From the IMG/VR virus record IMGVR_UViG_3300040809_001489, positions 1 to 32,480 of that record: a stretch of 32,480 nt of DNA; one strand, written 5' to 3'. The DNA is from a virus. Positions 4,304 through 11,252 of this stretch are shown here, in pieces. The position numbers and the translations under genes are program-made. The first letter of the stretch is position 1, and each line of letters starts with the position of its first letter. The notes under the pieces were generated by a model that saw only the letters and a list, made by a program, of their open reading frames with translations, was not told the origin of the DNA and ran no database searches.

Positions 4304-4549
4304 GGTGAATCTTCCGATCTTCTCAACACTCTTGATGCGAGAGAGTTTGATACTCTTGAAACCTTGCGTCTCACTGTACAATACCAGTGTGTGTGTGCTA
4401 TCTTTCTTGGAAGCATTGAATGATTCAAAGAAAAAGTTATCAAACACACGATTGTCGTCTCTCACAACACGGCAGATGATACGATCGGTAGTATTAAATG
4501 CTTCCTTGGCGATGCTCATGATATTGTCGATTTTCTGAAAGCCGTTCAT
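4292..4549 (-). CDS. hypothetical protein, 85 aa
   Basis: ATG 4549 (MNGFQKIDNIMSIAKEAF) has AAAGGA 8 bases upstream. An upstream extension to 4621 runs through the promoter and is rejected. The 85-residue protein has an N-terminal helix and then strands (RIICRVVRDDNRVFDNFFFESF, split by turns) and a basic tail (KSIKLSRIKSVEKIGRF). It could be a small beta-rich fold such as an SH3-like barrel, which is a guess from pattern only. Function unknown. It is the first leftward gene from the divergent control region. Confidence 0.72.
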   Translation of the reverse strand: MNGFQKIDNIMSIAKEAFNTTDRIICRVVRDDNRVFDNFFFESFNASKKDSTHTLVLYSETQGFKSIKLSRIKSVEKIGRFTYPS

Positions 4550-4589
4550 GGTTTCGATCCTTTGGGGTTGTCGTTGTCGTTCTGCATTC

Positions 4590-4617
4590 ATTCTACAAAC
4601 TGAATCGGCCATTGCAA
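4590..4617 (-). promoter_or_regulatory. sigma70-type promoter, first leftward unit
   Basis: TTGCAA (4612-4617) and TAGAAT (4590-4595) are 16 bases apart on the minus strand. The -35 is weaker than at the other units. Confidence 0.6.
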
Positions 4618-4876
4618 GCAAAAAACTTTTGAGATTTTCGGATTTGGTTGTAAGTCGTTGGTATCATTAGACTTACGTCGTTTTGGATTTTCAGATTTTC
4701 TCTCTAGACACTTGGGATTGTGAGAATCAAGAGAGATTTTCACTGGCGACGACACAAAGAGAATCGTCTTCCGCAGAAGTGTTCAAACGTACACTAGTGA
4801 ACAAAAGTATAAAATACCGATTTTAGAAAATAGGTATATACTAATAGTATAGTAAAGTATACTAAAAATAGTATGA

Positions 4877-4884
4877 TATAAATA
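4877..4884 (+). promoter_or_regulatory. T4-type late promoter motif, copy 1
   Basis: Exact TATAAATA, the -10-like element used by T4 gp55-type late sigma factors, 203 bases before the first late gene. The AT-rich context makes chance possible, but a gp55-like sigma gene lies 1.6 kb downstream. Confidence 0.42.
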
Positions 4885-5007
4885 GGTGGGGGTTTTTATA
4901 TTTATAATGGCTATATATTGTACTATATAAAAATCGCGGGGTCGTCCAAAAACAATAAGCCCCCCAAAAATAAAATGTAATACCTAAACTATCTTCTTGG
5001 GCCTCTC

Positions 5008-5015
5008 TATAAATA
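5008..5015 (+). promoter_or_regulatory. T4-type late promoter motif, copy 2
   Basis: Exact TATAAATA 72 bases before the ATG of the first rightward gene at 5087. No TTGACA lies at the proper distance upstream, as expected for a late promoter that does not need a -35 box. Confidence 0.5.
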
Positions 5016-5086
5016 ATCTTCTATATTGTTTCTTTGGTGTAAAGAATATTTGTAACTATAATCTAAAATAAAAAAAGGGACAGAAC

Positions 5087-5326
5087 ATGGCATACCAAAA
5101 CGGGTCTATAAACGGCAACGGAACATACTTAATGTATGGCAGCAAAATATTTAAGCCGACCCTCAACAACACAAATTTTGTTCCAAATCAACCCACACTT
5201 CCAGATACATATTATGGACTAGTTCAACTAGAACCCAACTATATTGAATTTGGAATAGATGAAACAAATAATCAAAACGAAAACAGAGACTACCCTTTTG
5301 CACCAAATTTTGAAAAAGGAAACTAA
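5087..5326 (+). CDS. hypothetical protein, first gene of the late operon, 79 aa
   Basis: ATG 5087 has AAGGGA about 7 bases upstream. The 79-residue product is rich in Asn, Gly and Tyr (SINGNGTYLMYGSKIF, YYGLVQLEPNYIEFG), a composition common in virion surface or fibre proteins. No family is recognised. It is followed two bases after its stop by the 195-aa gene. Because it opens the rightward operon it is probably expressed late, but its role is unknown. Confidence 0.75.
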   Translation: MAYQNGSINGNGTYLMYGSKIFKPTLNNTNFVPNQPTLPDTYYGLVQLEPNYIEFGIDETNNQNENRDYPFAPNFEKGN

Positions 5327-5328
5327 AA

Positions 5329-5916
5329 ATGGCATTAGATTGTTGTAAACAATATTATACTGAAAACACTTGGTATAAAATGTTTTGTGATATTGACGAC
5401 AAATTAACTGAATGTCTAAACGATATTCCAGGAGCTGTTTTTCGTATTAGAATAGACATTTATGGCTGGAAACGAAGAAACGGCCGAAACATAATAGACA
5501 GAAAACCACACACTAAAATTATTGATGGTTTCAATGAAATTGTGAACCTATACAACGAATGTGTCAATAGTCCAAAACCACCACAACAACCATATGTGAA
5601 AGAAGACTTATACAAAGGAAACGTAGCTACCCCTTGTGGGGCAGACATGCCAAAAGAACAGAATGACTTACCAAATCACCCAGCTTGTAAAGAATGGGCT
5701 AGAAAACAAATTGCTCTAAAGAAAGAGATAATAAATTTTGTAGAGAGATGGAGACAAAATACTTGTAGGAACTCAAAAAAAGGAACAGCAGACCCATTTC
5801 CACTACCAAATATAGTGGTTACCGGAATCTGCGCTCAGCCCGGTTTCGGAGGAAGAAGAAAACCACCAGAAGGTATCGGTCATTATGGACCAAATCCAGA
5901 TCATTTTAAAGTTTAA
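5329..5916 (+). CDS. hypothetical Cys-containing protein, 195 aa
   Basis: ATG 5329 follows AAGGA in the end of the preceding gene. The 195-residue protein contains about nine cysteines, including CC at residues 5-6 and others spread through the chain. It has a basic middle (YGWKRRNGRNIIDRK) and ends in a Gly/Pro-rich tail (GFGGRRKPPEGIG). There is no signal peptide, so disulfides are less likely than metal binding or free thiols. No family is recognised. It is probably co-transcribed with its neighbours from the late leader. Confidence 0.75.
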   Translation: MALDCCKQYYTENTWYKMFCDIDDKLTECLNDIPGAVFRIRIDIYGWKRRNGRNIIDRKPHTKIIDGFNEIVNLYNECVNSPKPPQQPYVKEDLYKGNVATPCGADMPKEQNDLPNHPACKEWARKQIALKKEIINFVERWRQNTCRNSKKGTADPFPLPNIVVTGICAQPGFGGRRKPPEGIGHYGPNPDHFKV

Positions 5917-5932
5917 ATCGGAGTAACACTTA

Positions 5933-6256
5933 ATGAAAAACGATATAGTATTTGCAAATCAAAGTAAAATTTATAAAAGAAAAACTCCTTTAGCTAATAT
6001 TTCAAAACACCAGGATTCTTTCGCAAGAGACATAACTCCTTATGCTCTTGACCAAAGACAAGATGTTCGAACCTTCTGGAGAGATAGCGCATACTGTATT
6101 ACTTCAGGATGTTTAAATAGTCTTATATCATATTCGGGAACAAACGCAGAAGATACATGTGGAGGTTTTGAATTTGATTCGTATGATCCATCAACACCTT
6201 TGCCTTTTCTTCCTACTCCAACTCCTGGTTCTACTCCAACTCCTTCGATTCCATAA
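5933..6256 (+). CDS. hypothetical protein with Thr/Pro-rich tail, 107 aa
   Basis: ATG 5933 has CGGAG 9 bases upstream. The 107-residue product has a basic N-terminus (QSKIYKRKTPLANISKH), a middle with three cysteines, and a C-terminal linker-like tail from about residue 89 made of TPTP and GSTPTPS units. Such tails are often flexible. No family is recognised. It is the last gene before the sigma70 promoters that precede the late sigma gene. Confidence 0.72.
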   Translation: MKNDIVFANQSKIYKRKTPLANISKHQDSFARDITPYALDQRQDVRTFWRDSAYCITSGCLNSLISYSGTNAEDTCGGFEFDSYDPSTPLPFLPTPTPGSTPTPSIP

Positions 6257-6267
6257 AATATTATTAT

Positions 6268-6296
6268 TTGACAAAAAGGTGTACCAATCTTAATAT
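6268..6296 (+). promoter_or_regulatory. sigma70-type promoter P1 ahead of the sigma gene
   Basis: TTGACA (6268-6273) and TAATAT (6291-6296) are 17 bases apart. It lies in the 82-base gap before the 54-aa ORF and would transcribe that ORF and the sigma gene. Confidence 0.72.
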
Positions 6297-6310
6297 AAGA
6301 ATGAATAAGA

Positions 6311-6338
6311 TTGACAAATTACACATAAAGGCTATAAA
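6311..6338 (+). promoter_or_regulatory. sigma70-type promoter P2 ahead of the sigma gene
   Basis: TTGACA (6311-6316) and TATAAA (6333-6338) are 16 bases apart. The -10 touches the ATG of the 54-aa ORF (6339), so a transcript from P2 would start inside that ORF and serve only the genes after it. Confidence 0.55.
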
Positions 6339-6503
6339 ATGAATAATATAAAATATGTTCCTAGCACACTCAATGTAGTTGCAAAAGGAGTAGACATATC
6401 TAAAGATTTAGAAGCCAACCAGGAACAAAGTGTAGCATCTCTGCTACAGAACGCTTATGAAGAAAAAGAAAACACAGAGGACACCCAAGAAGAGAGTAAG
6501 TGA
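6339..6503 (+). CDS. small acidic protein upstream of the sigma gene, 54 aa
   Basis: A complete frame runs from ATG 6339 to TGA 6503 with AAAGG 7 bases upstream. It starts MNNIKYVPSTLNVVAKGVDI and ends in a Glu-rich tail (NAYEEKENTEDTQEESK). It overlaps the sigma gene (start 6457) by 47 bases in another frame. The overlap and small size suggest a regulatory or coupled partner of the sigma gene, perhaps a co-activator, but this is inference and no family is recognised. Confidence 0.65.
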   Translation: MNNIKYVPSTLNVVAKGVDISKDLEANQEQSVASLLQNAYEEKENTEDTQEESK

Positions 6504-7077
6504 AGAAGAATTATTAGAAACAATAGAAATTATTAGCAAAAAATTAGCTTACAAATTTAAGTTTGGGTATCACGAAATAGAAGACATGAAACAGCAAATT
6601 AGTATATTTGCCCTAGAAGGACTTAAAAATTACGACCATAAAAGACCCCTAGAAAACTTTTTATGGACTCATGTTAGGAATAGGCTCTTTAATTTTAAGA
6701 GAGACAACTACCAAAGACCAGACAAACCCTGCAATACTTGTCCTTTTTTTGATCCTCATCTAAAAGAATCTCTAAACGGTTGTTCCAAATATACGGACAT
6801 TACTCAATGTGAAATGTATAATAGTTGGTACATAAGAAATATCAATAAGAAAAACTTAATGCACCTAAATACTATAGAAGAAATTAAAGAGTATTTACCA
6901 AACAACAAATATAATCATCAAGACAAAGTTTCTAATAATGAAATTATCAATAAAATAGAAGAAAACCTCAATGGAGAATATAGACAGACATACATTAAAT
7001 TAAAAAACGGAACTAAAGTTTCTAAAAATGATGTAGAGAAACTAGCAATTAAAATAAGAGAGATACTCAATGGCTAA
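6457..7077 (+). CDS. gp55-like late-transcription sigma factor, 206 aa
   Basis: Residues about 22-85 match the pattern of sigma70 region 2 as found in the T4 late sigma gp55. ISKKLAYKFKF leads into an acidic turn (IEDMKQQ), then GLKNYDHKRPLENFLWTHVR and RLFNFKR, with conserved aromatic and basic residues for promoter melting and -10 recognition. A four-cysteine insert follows (C92, C95, C109, C118), likely a zinc knuckle. The C-terminus (171-206) has a helical R..Y..L pattern like a small region 4. It would bind host RNA polymerase and direct it to TATAAATA-type late promoters such as those at 4877 and 5008. It has its own sigma70 promoters (6268-6338). The start lies inside the 54-aa ORF, and its stop overlaps the next gene. 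The assignment rests on motif reading without an alignment. Confidence 0.65.
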   Translation: MKKKKTQRTPKKRVSEEELLETIEIISKKLAYKFKFGYHEIEDMKQQISIFALEGLKNYDHKRPLENFLWTHVRNRLFNFKRDNYQRPDKPCNTCPFFDPHLKESLNGCSKYTDITQCEMYNSWYIRNINKKNLMHLNTIEEIKEYLPNNKYNHQDKVSNNEIINKIEENLNGEYRQTYIKLKNGTKVSKNDVEKLAIKIREILNG

Positions 7078-7891
7078 AAAAAGAGGACAGCTAAGTTTAG
7101 ATGAACAGCAATTCATCAAAAACAATATAGGGCAACTAACAGTAGAGCAAATAGCTGATCAAATAAACAGAAGTGTGAAGCCAGTAGAAAGATATATAAT
7201 TGAAAATAGACTTAGTTTCGACAAAGAAGAAAATATAACGGATGAAAACCTTAGATTAAAACTGCACGCAAAAACATTTTGGCCGGAAATTATCAGACAA
7301 TTTGATGAAGACACGGGAGAATTAGAATATTTTGAAAATACATGGATAGGACTAGTTAAACAATTTAGAGAGGACGTACTTCCTGCCGAAGAACTTCAGA
7401 TTAAACAATTTATTACAATAGATATTTTAATCAATAGAAGCATGAAAGAAAGAAAGAGACATATTAGCGAAACAGAAAGATTACAAGCTAAAGTTGATCA
7501 AGAATATAATTTGCCCGAAGAAGTAAGAGATGGACCAAAACTAGCAAATTTAGAAACACAATTAAGTTTTGCCAGAAATAGCATAGCAAGTTATACAAAT
7601 GAATATACTAAACTTTTAAATGAACAACAAAAAATTAGTAAAGACCTTAAGGCTACAAGAGAGCAGAGAATCAAAAGAATCGAAGACGGAAAAAGTAGTT
7701 GGGTCGGATTAATCCGAATGTTAGAAGATGAATTAATCAGAGAAAAAGAAGGAAAAGAAATGGAAATTATTGCTATGGCAACAAACAAAGCAAAAGAAAC
7801 GCTGTTTGAAAATCATCAATACCAGGACGGAAAAGTAGATGTTCCTATTTTGAGTCCAGAAAGTTTAGAGTATCAAGATGAGGAACTATAG
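7070..7891 (+). CDS. candidate terminase small subunit, 273 aa
   Basis: Residues about 21-46 form a helix-turn-helix (LTVEQIADQINRSVKPVERY), typical for DNA binding. The rest is long, charged and largely helical, with probable coiled coil around 160-205, and ends acidic (LEYQDEEL). Small terminases have an N-terminal HTH and helical oligomerisation regions and sit just before the large terminase, as here with HNH and nuclease genes between. It overlaps the sigma gene end by 8 bases and the HNH gene by 14. It could instead be a DNA-binding regulator; no direct family match is claimed. Confidence 0.5.
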   Translation: MAKKRGQLSLDEQQFIKNNIGQLTVEQIADQINRSVKPVERYIIENRLSFDKEENITDENLRLKLHAKTFWPEIIRQFDEDTGELEYFENTWIGLVKQFREDVLPAEELQIKQFITIDILINRSMKERKRHISETERLQAKVDQEYNLPEEVRDGPKLANLETQLSFARNSIASYTNEYTKLLNEQQKISKDLKATREQRIKRIEDGKSSWVGLIRMLEDELIREKEGKEMEIIAMATNKAKETLFENHQYQDGKVDVPILSPESLEYQDEEL

Positions 7892-8144
7892 TGATCCACA
7901 ATATAAAGATTGGCGTAAAAAGATTTATGCAAGAGATAAACATTCTTGTCAATGGCCAGGATGTAATAAACGTAAAAGTTTACAAGCTCATCATATATTA
8001 AAATGGAGCGAATTTCCAGGCTTAAGATTTCATATAGATAATGGCATAACCTTGTGTAGAACTCATCATGAGTCTATTAAAAATAATGAAGAAGCTTATA
8101 TTAATTTTTTTAATCAGTTGATTCTTAAAGGAAAACAAAAATGA
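7878..8144 (+). CDS. HNH endonuclease, 88 aa
   Basis: The short protein carries a full HNH motif: zinc ligands C24 and C29, catalytic HH at 38-39, N55, and C60 with HH at 63-64. Phage HNH proteins of this type next to terminase genes often assist terminase in cutting DNA during packaging, as HK97 gp74 does. Its start overlaps the preceding gene by 14 bases and its TGA overlaps the next ATG (ATGA), placing it inside the packaging operon. The placement argues for a packaging role rather than a free homing endonuclease. Confidence 0.88.
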   Translation: MRNYSDPQYKDWRKKIYARDKHSCQWPGCNKRKSLQAHHILKWSEFPGLRFHIDNGITLCRTHHESIKNNEEAYINFFNQLILKGKQK

Positions 8145-8722
8145 TTAACTTAAAAGAACCTGTAACAATACAGCCACCGAACTATAAGGATGAAAACAAT
8201 AAAATAGTTAGTCCAAATCCTATAGAGTTAGATGTGCTAGATGTAATCTATATAGATAACCCAACAGATAGACAATACTACATAGTAATAAAACATATAC
8301 CAAATCATACCTTGCTTTTCGAAAAAGAAGAGTACGATCAGTATCCTAACATAACAAAAGAACAAGCACAAGAAAGATTTTTTGAAATTACAAAAGGTGA
8401 CGTACAACATTTTCTGCAAAATACATTTCCAAGAACACTAGAAGATGATCCATATGGACCAGGAACCATTCTAGCTAGTATGTTTAGTGCTATTGGAATA
8501 AAGAGTACCCCAACATGTAGTTGCAGAAGGCATGCCCTAGAAATGAATAAAAACGGCATAGAATGGTGTGAAAATAATTTAGACACTATATGTGGTTGGC
8601 TTAAAAAAGAGTGTGAAAAAAGAAAGATACCTTATGTAGACACAGTAGCTAGAATGGTAGTAAATAGAGCCATTAATAAAGCTAAAAAATATAAAGATGA
8701 ATTACAAAATGAAGAAGGATGA
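8141..8722 (+). CDS. conserved phage protein with Cys-rich motif, 193 aa
   Basis: The N-terminal half is strand-rich. The second half has GPGTILASMFSAIGI (residues 106-120), then CSC at 126-128, and a helical part with C143, C151 and C158 (GIEWCENNLDTICGWLKKEC). The pattern GIxxxxxCxC-(x)n-GIEWCxxNxDTI recurs, as far as I recall, in many uncharacterised phage proteins, so it is probably a conserved metal-binding module. Its function is not known to me. ATGA overlap with the HNH gene and a 14- to 26-base overlap with the nuclease gene place it in the packaging operon. Confidence 0.75.
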   Translation: MINLKEPVTIQPPNYKDENNKIVSPNPIELDVLDVIYIDNPTDRQYYIVIKHIPNHTLLFEKEEYDQYPNITKEQAQERFFEITKGDVQHFLQNTFPRTLEDDPYGPGTILASMFSAIGIKSTPTCSCRRHALEMNKNGIEWCENNLDTICGWLKKECEKRKIPYVDTVARMVVNRAINKAKKYKDELQNEEG

Positions 8723-9170
8723 ATTTAATATAATAGTTGATACCAGAGAACAGAACCCCTGGGAATTTGGTAATCATACAACATCTAGAATAAAGTTAGA
8801 TACAGGTGACTATAGCATAGAAGGTCTAGAGCACTTGTTAGCTATCGAAAGAAAGCAAAGTGTTAGTGAGGTAGCCAATAACATTACTGAGAAGCGATTT
8901 CCGGCCTTTTTGGAAAGATTGAGTGAAATACCTCATCGGTTTATGTTATTTGAATTTGATCTAGAAGATGTGTATAATTTTCCTATCGGGTCTGATATAC
9001 CAAAAGATAAATGGAATAAATTGAGAGTATCAAATAATTATATTCTTAAATATTTGTCACTTATAAATATCAATTATAATATACAAACAATTTATTGTGG
9101 TGACGCTGCTAACGCAGAAAAAATGGCTGTTAGAATTATGAGAACAATATATGGCAAATACAAAGGATAA
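8697..9170 (+). CDS. ERCC4-type nuclease, 157 aa
   Basis: The ERCC4/XPF catalytic pattern is present: IIVDTRE (D15, R17, E18), TGDYS (G37, D38) and AIERK (E51, R52, K53). The usual acidic residue four places after the ERK lysine is Ser here with Glu next to it. Such proteins cut branched or flapped DNA. In phages they may resolve replication intermediates before packaging. The start is either 8697 or 8709; neither has a strong ribosome site. It overlaps both neighbours, including TerL by 20 bases. Confidence 0.82.
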   Translation: MNYKMKKDEFNIIVDTREQNPWEFGNHTTSRIKLDTGDYSIEGLEHLLAIERKQSVSEVANNITEKRFPAFLERLSEIPHRFMLFEFDLEDVYNFPIGSDIPKDKWNKLRVSNNYILKYLSLININYNIQTIYCGDAANAEKMAVRIMRTIYGKYKG

Positions 9171-11187
9171 ATCGATATTTGAAGACGCATGGTTGAATCT
9201 GGGAGATGTTAATAAATTAATACTTCCGGATAATCCTTTATTTGGTAGAACCAAAGAAGATATAGAAAATCCTGACCTTCATCTTTTAAGATTATTAAGA
9301 AATCCTAAATACTTCGGATCTACCGTTAAACTACTCATGGGAATAGAGCTTCATCCGATACAGGTTGCTTTATTACAAGAATTTTGGTATAGGCCATTTC
9401 CGATGTTTATAGCGTCTCGTGGTTTTGGTAAATCTTTTAGTTTAGCTCTTTATAGCATGATGAAGTGTATATTAGTTCCAGGTACAAAAATAGTTATAGT
9501 TGGTGCAGCTTTCCGACAGAGTAAGATTATATTCGAATATATGGAAAATATGTGGCGTAATAGTCCTATTATAAGGAGTATATTTAGTAGCAATGATGAT
9601 GGGCCGAGAAGAGATGTTGACAGGTGTACTATTCGTCTTGGTGATAGTTGGACTATTGCTGTTCCTATGGGTGACGGAAGCAAGATTAGAGGCCTCAGAG
9701 CGCATATTATCATTGCTGACGAGTTTGCTAGTATTAGTCCGGATATCTATGAAACGGTTGTGGCAGGATTCGCAGCAGTAAGCGCTAGCCCTATACAAAA
9801 TGTTAAAGAAGAAGCTCGTAAAAAAGCTATGCGTGAAGCTGGTTTATGGTCAGATGAGCTAGAAGCAGTTCAAATTAAAAAAGGAAACCAAGCTATTATT
9901 AGTGGAACTGCAGACTATAGTTTCAAGCATTTTGCTAGTTACTGGAACCGATACAAAGCCATTATTAATAGTCGTGGAGATCCTCATAAGCTAAAAGAAA
10001 TTTTCGGTGAAGATGTACCAGATAACTTTAATTGGTATGATTATAGCATAGTAAGAATCCCTTACGAATTGATACCTAAAGGATTCATGGATGATAAACA
10101 GGTTGCTAGAGCCAAAGCTACGATTCATACCGGTATATACAACATGGAATACGCCGCTTGTTTCACAGAAGATAGCGATGGATTCTTTAAAAGAAGTTTG
10201 ATAGAAAGTTGTGTTTGTAAAGAAAATAATCCTATTAAAATCAATGATAAGCCAATCATTTTTGATGTTAATACAAAAGGAAATGCTAATAAGCAATATG
10301 TTTACGGAATTGACCCAGCTTCCGAAAAAGACAATTTTAGTATAGTTGTTTTAGAAATACATCCAGACCATAACAGGATAGTATATTGTTGGACTACCAA
10401 TAGAAGTAATTTTAAAGATCGACAAAAAACAGGTTTGGTCGGAGAACATGATTTTTATGGTTTTTGTGCTAGGAAGATTAGAAATCTAATGAAAGTGTTT
10501 CCATGTTATCGTATAGGTATGGATGCACAAGGAGGAGGTGTTGCAGTAGAAGAAGCTTTGCATGATCCCAGTAAAATAACCGAAGGAGAACAACTAATAT
10601 GGCCTATAATAGATCCTGATAAAGAAAAAGATACTGATGATCAACAAGGTTTACACATACTAGAATTAGTACAATTTGCCAAAGCAGAATGGACAGCACA
10701 AGCAAATCACGGATTGAGAAAAGACTTAGAAGATAAAATTTTATTGTTTCCAAGATTTGATGAACTTTCTTTAGGTTTAGCTTTAGACAAAGAAGGAAAA
10801 GATATTGTAAATAGTGACATAGATAAGTTGTATGATAGTGAAAGTGAATGTATATTAGAGATAGAAGAACTTAAAGATGAATTAACAACAATTGTAATGA
10901 CTCAGACTAGCACTGGTGTTGGAGGAAGAGATAAATGGGATACTCCAGACGTTAAACTTCCAAATGGTAAAAAAGGAAAACTTAGAAAAGACCGGTATAG
11001 CGCTTTGGTTATTGCTAATATGATTGCGAGACAAATGAATAGACAATTAGTTGGTATTGATTATGGAGTAATAGGAGCTAATCTAAGAGCTATTCCAAAG
11101 AAGAAAAAAGATGGAGAGATGTATAAAGGACCAAATTGGTTTACTAATACAGCCAATATGGATATTTACAAAGGAGTATATCGTTAA
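9151..11187 (+). CDS. terL: terminase large subunit, 678 aa
   Basis: This is the ATP-driven packaging motor with a headful or site-cutting nuclease. The ATPase domain has Walker A SRGFGKS (89-95), Walker B HIIIADE (185-191) and a coupling motif ISGTAD (250-255). The nuclease domain is RNase H-like with D388 (YGIDPAS), D458 (RIGMDAQGGG) and D614 (RKDRYSAL). Length is at the upper end of the family (usually 450-650), with a C-terminal extension rich in Lys and Gly. ATG 9151 lies inside the nuclease gene end, consistent with coupling. Packaging genes precede it and the portal gene follows. Confidence 0.95.
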   Translation: MANTKDKSIFEDAWLNLGDVNKLILPDNPLFGRTKEDIENPDLHLLRLLRNPKYFGSTVKLLMGIELHPIQVALLQEFWYRPFPMFIASRGFGKSFSLALYSMMKCILVPGTKIVIVGAAFRQSKIIFEYMENMWRNSPIIRSIFSSNDDGPRRDVDRCTIRLGDSWTIAVPMGDGSKIRGLRAHIIIADEFASISPDIYETVVAGFAAVSASPIQNVKEEARKKAMREAGLWSDELEAVQIKKGNQAIISGTADYSFKHFASYWNRYKAIINSRGDPHKLKEIFGEDVPDNFNWYDYSIVRIPYELIPKGFMDDKQVARAKATIHTGIYNMEYAACFTEDSDGFFKRSLIESCVCKENNPIKINDKPIIFDVNTKGNANKQYVYGIDPASEKDNFSIVVLEIHPDHNRIVYCWTTNRSNFKDRQKTGLVGEHDFYGFCARKIRNLMKVFPCYRIGMDAQGGGVAVEEALHDPSKITEGEQLIWPIIDPDKEKDTDDQQGLHILELVQFAKAEWTAQANHGLRKDLEDKILLFPRFDELSLGLALDKEGKDIVNSDIDKLYDSESECILEIEELKDELTTIVMTQTSTGVGGRDKWDTPDVKLPNGKKGKLRKDRYSALVIANMIARQMNRQLVGIDYGVIGANLRAIPKKKKDGEMYKGPNWFTNTANMDIYKGVYR

Positions 11188-11252
11188 AAAAAGTGTATGT
11201 AATTATACTTCGATAGCAACAATACTATTACAATACTATTACAGATAAAGAT
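11188..11252. repeat. gap with 11-bp tandem duplication
   Basis: CAATACTATTA occurs twice in tandem (11220-11230 and 11231-11241) just before the portal start. No ribosome site stronger than a weak AAAG is seen before ATG 11253. Confidence 0.7.

Larger units (their letters stand above)
4622..5086. other. divergent AT-rich intergenic control region
   Basis: No gene is seen in these 465 bases, which separate leftward and rightward genes. Contents include a TAAGTC/GACTTA hairpin near 4651-4675 and a longer TCTCT/AGAGA stem around 4700-4738. Between 4806 and 4874 there are four AGTAT copies, with a palindrome AGTATACT at 4856-4863. Two rightward TATAAATA motifs (4877, 5008) and one leftward (4899-4906) follow. 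It is a candidate for promoters, regulatory binding or a replication origin; the sequence alone cannot decide. Confidence 0.6.

Noticed and set aside
9062-9069. TATAAATA inside the ERCC4 nuclease gene
   Set aside because: It lies within an uninterrupted coding frame and AT-rich codons can produce it by chance.
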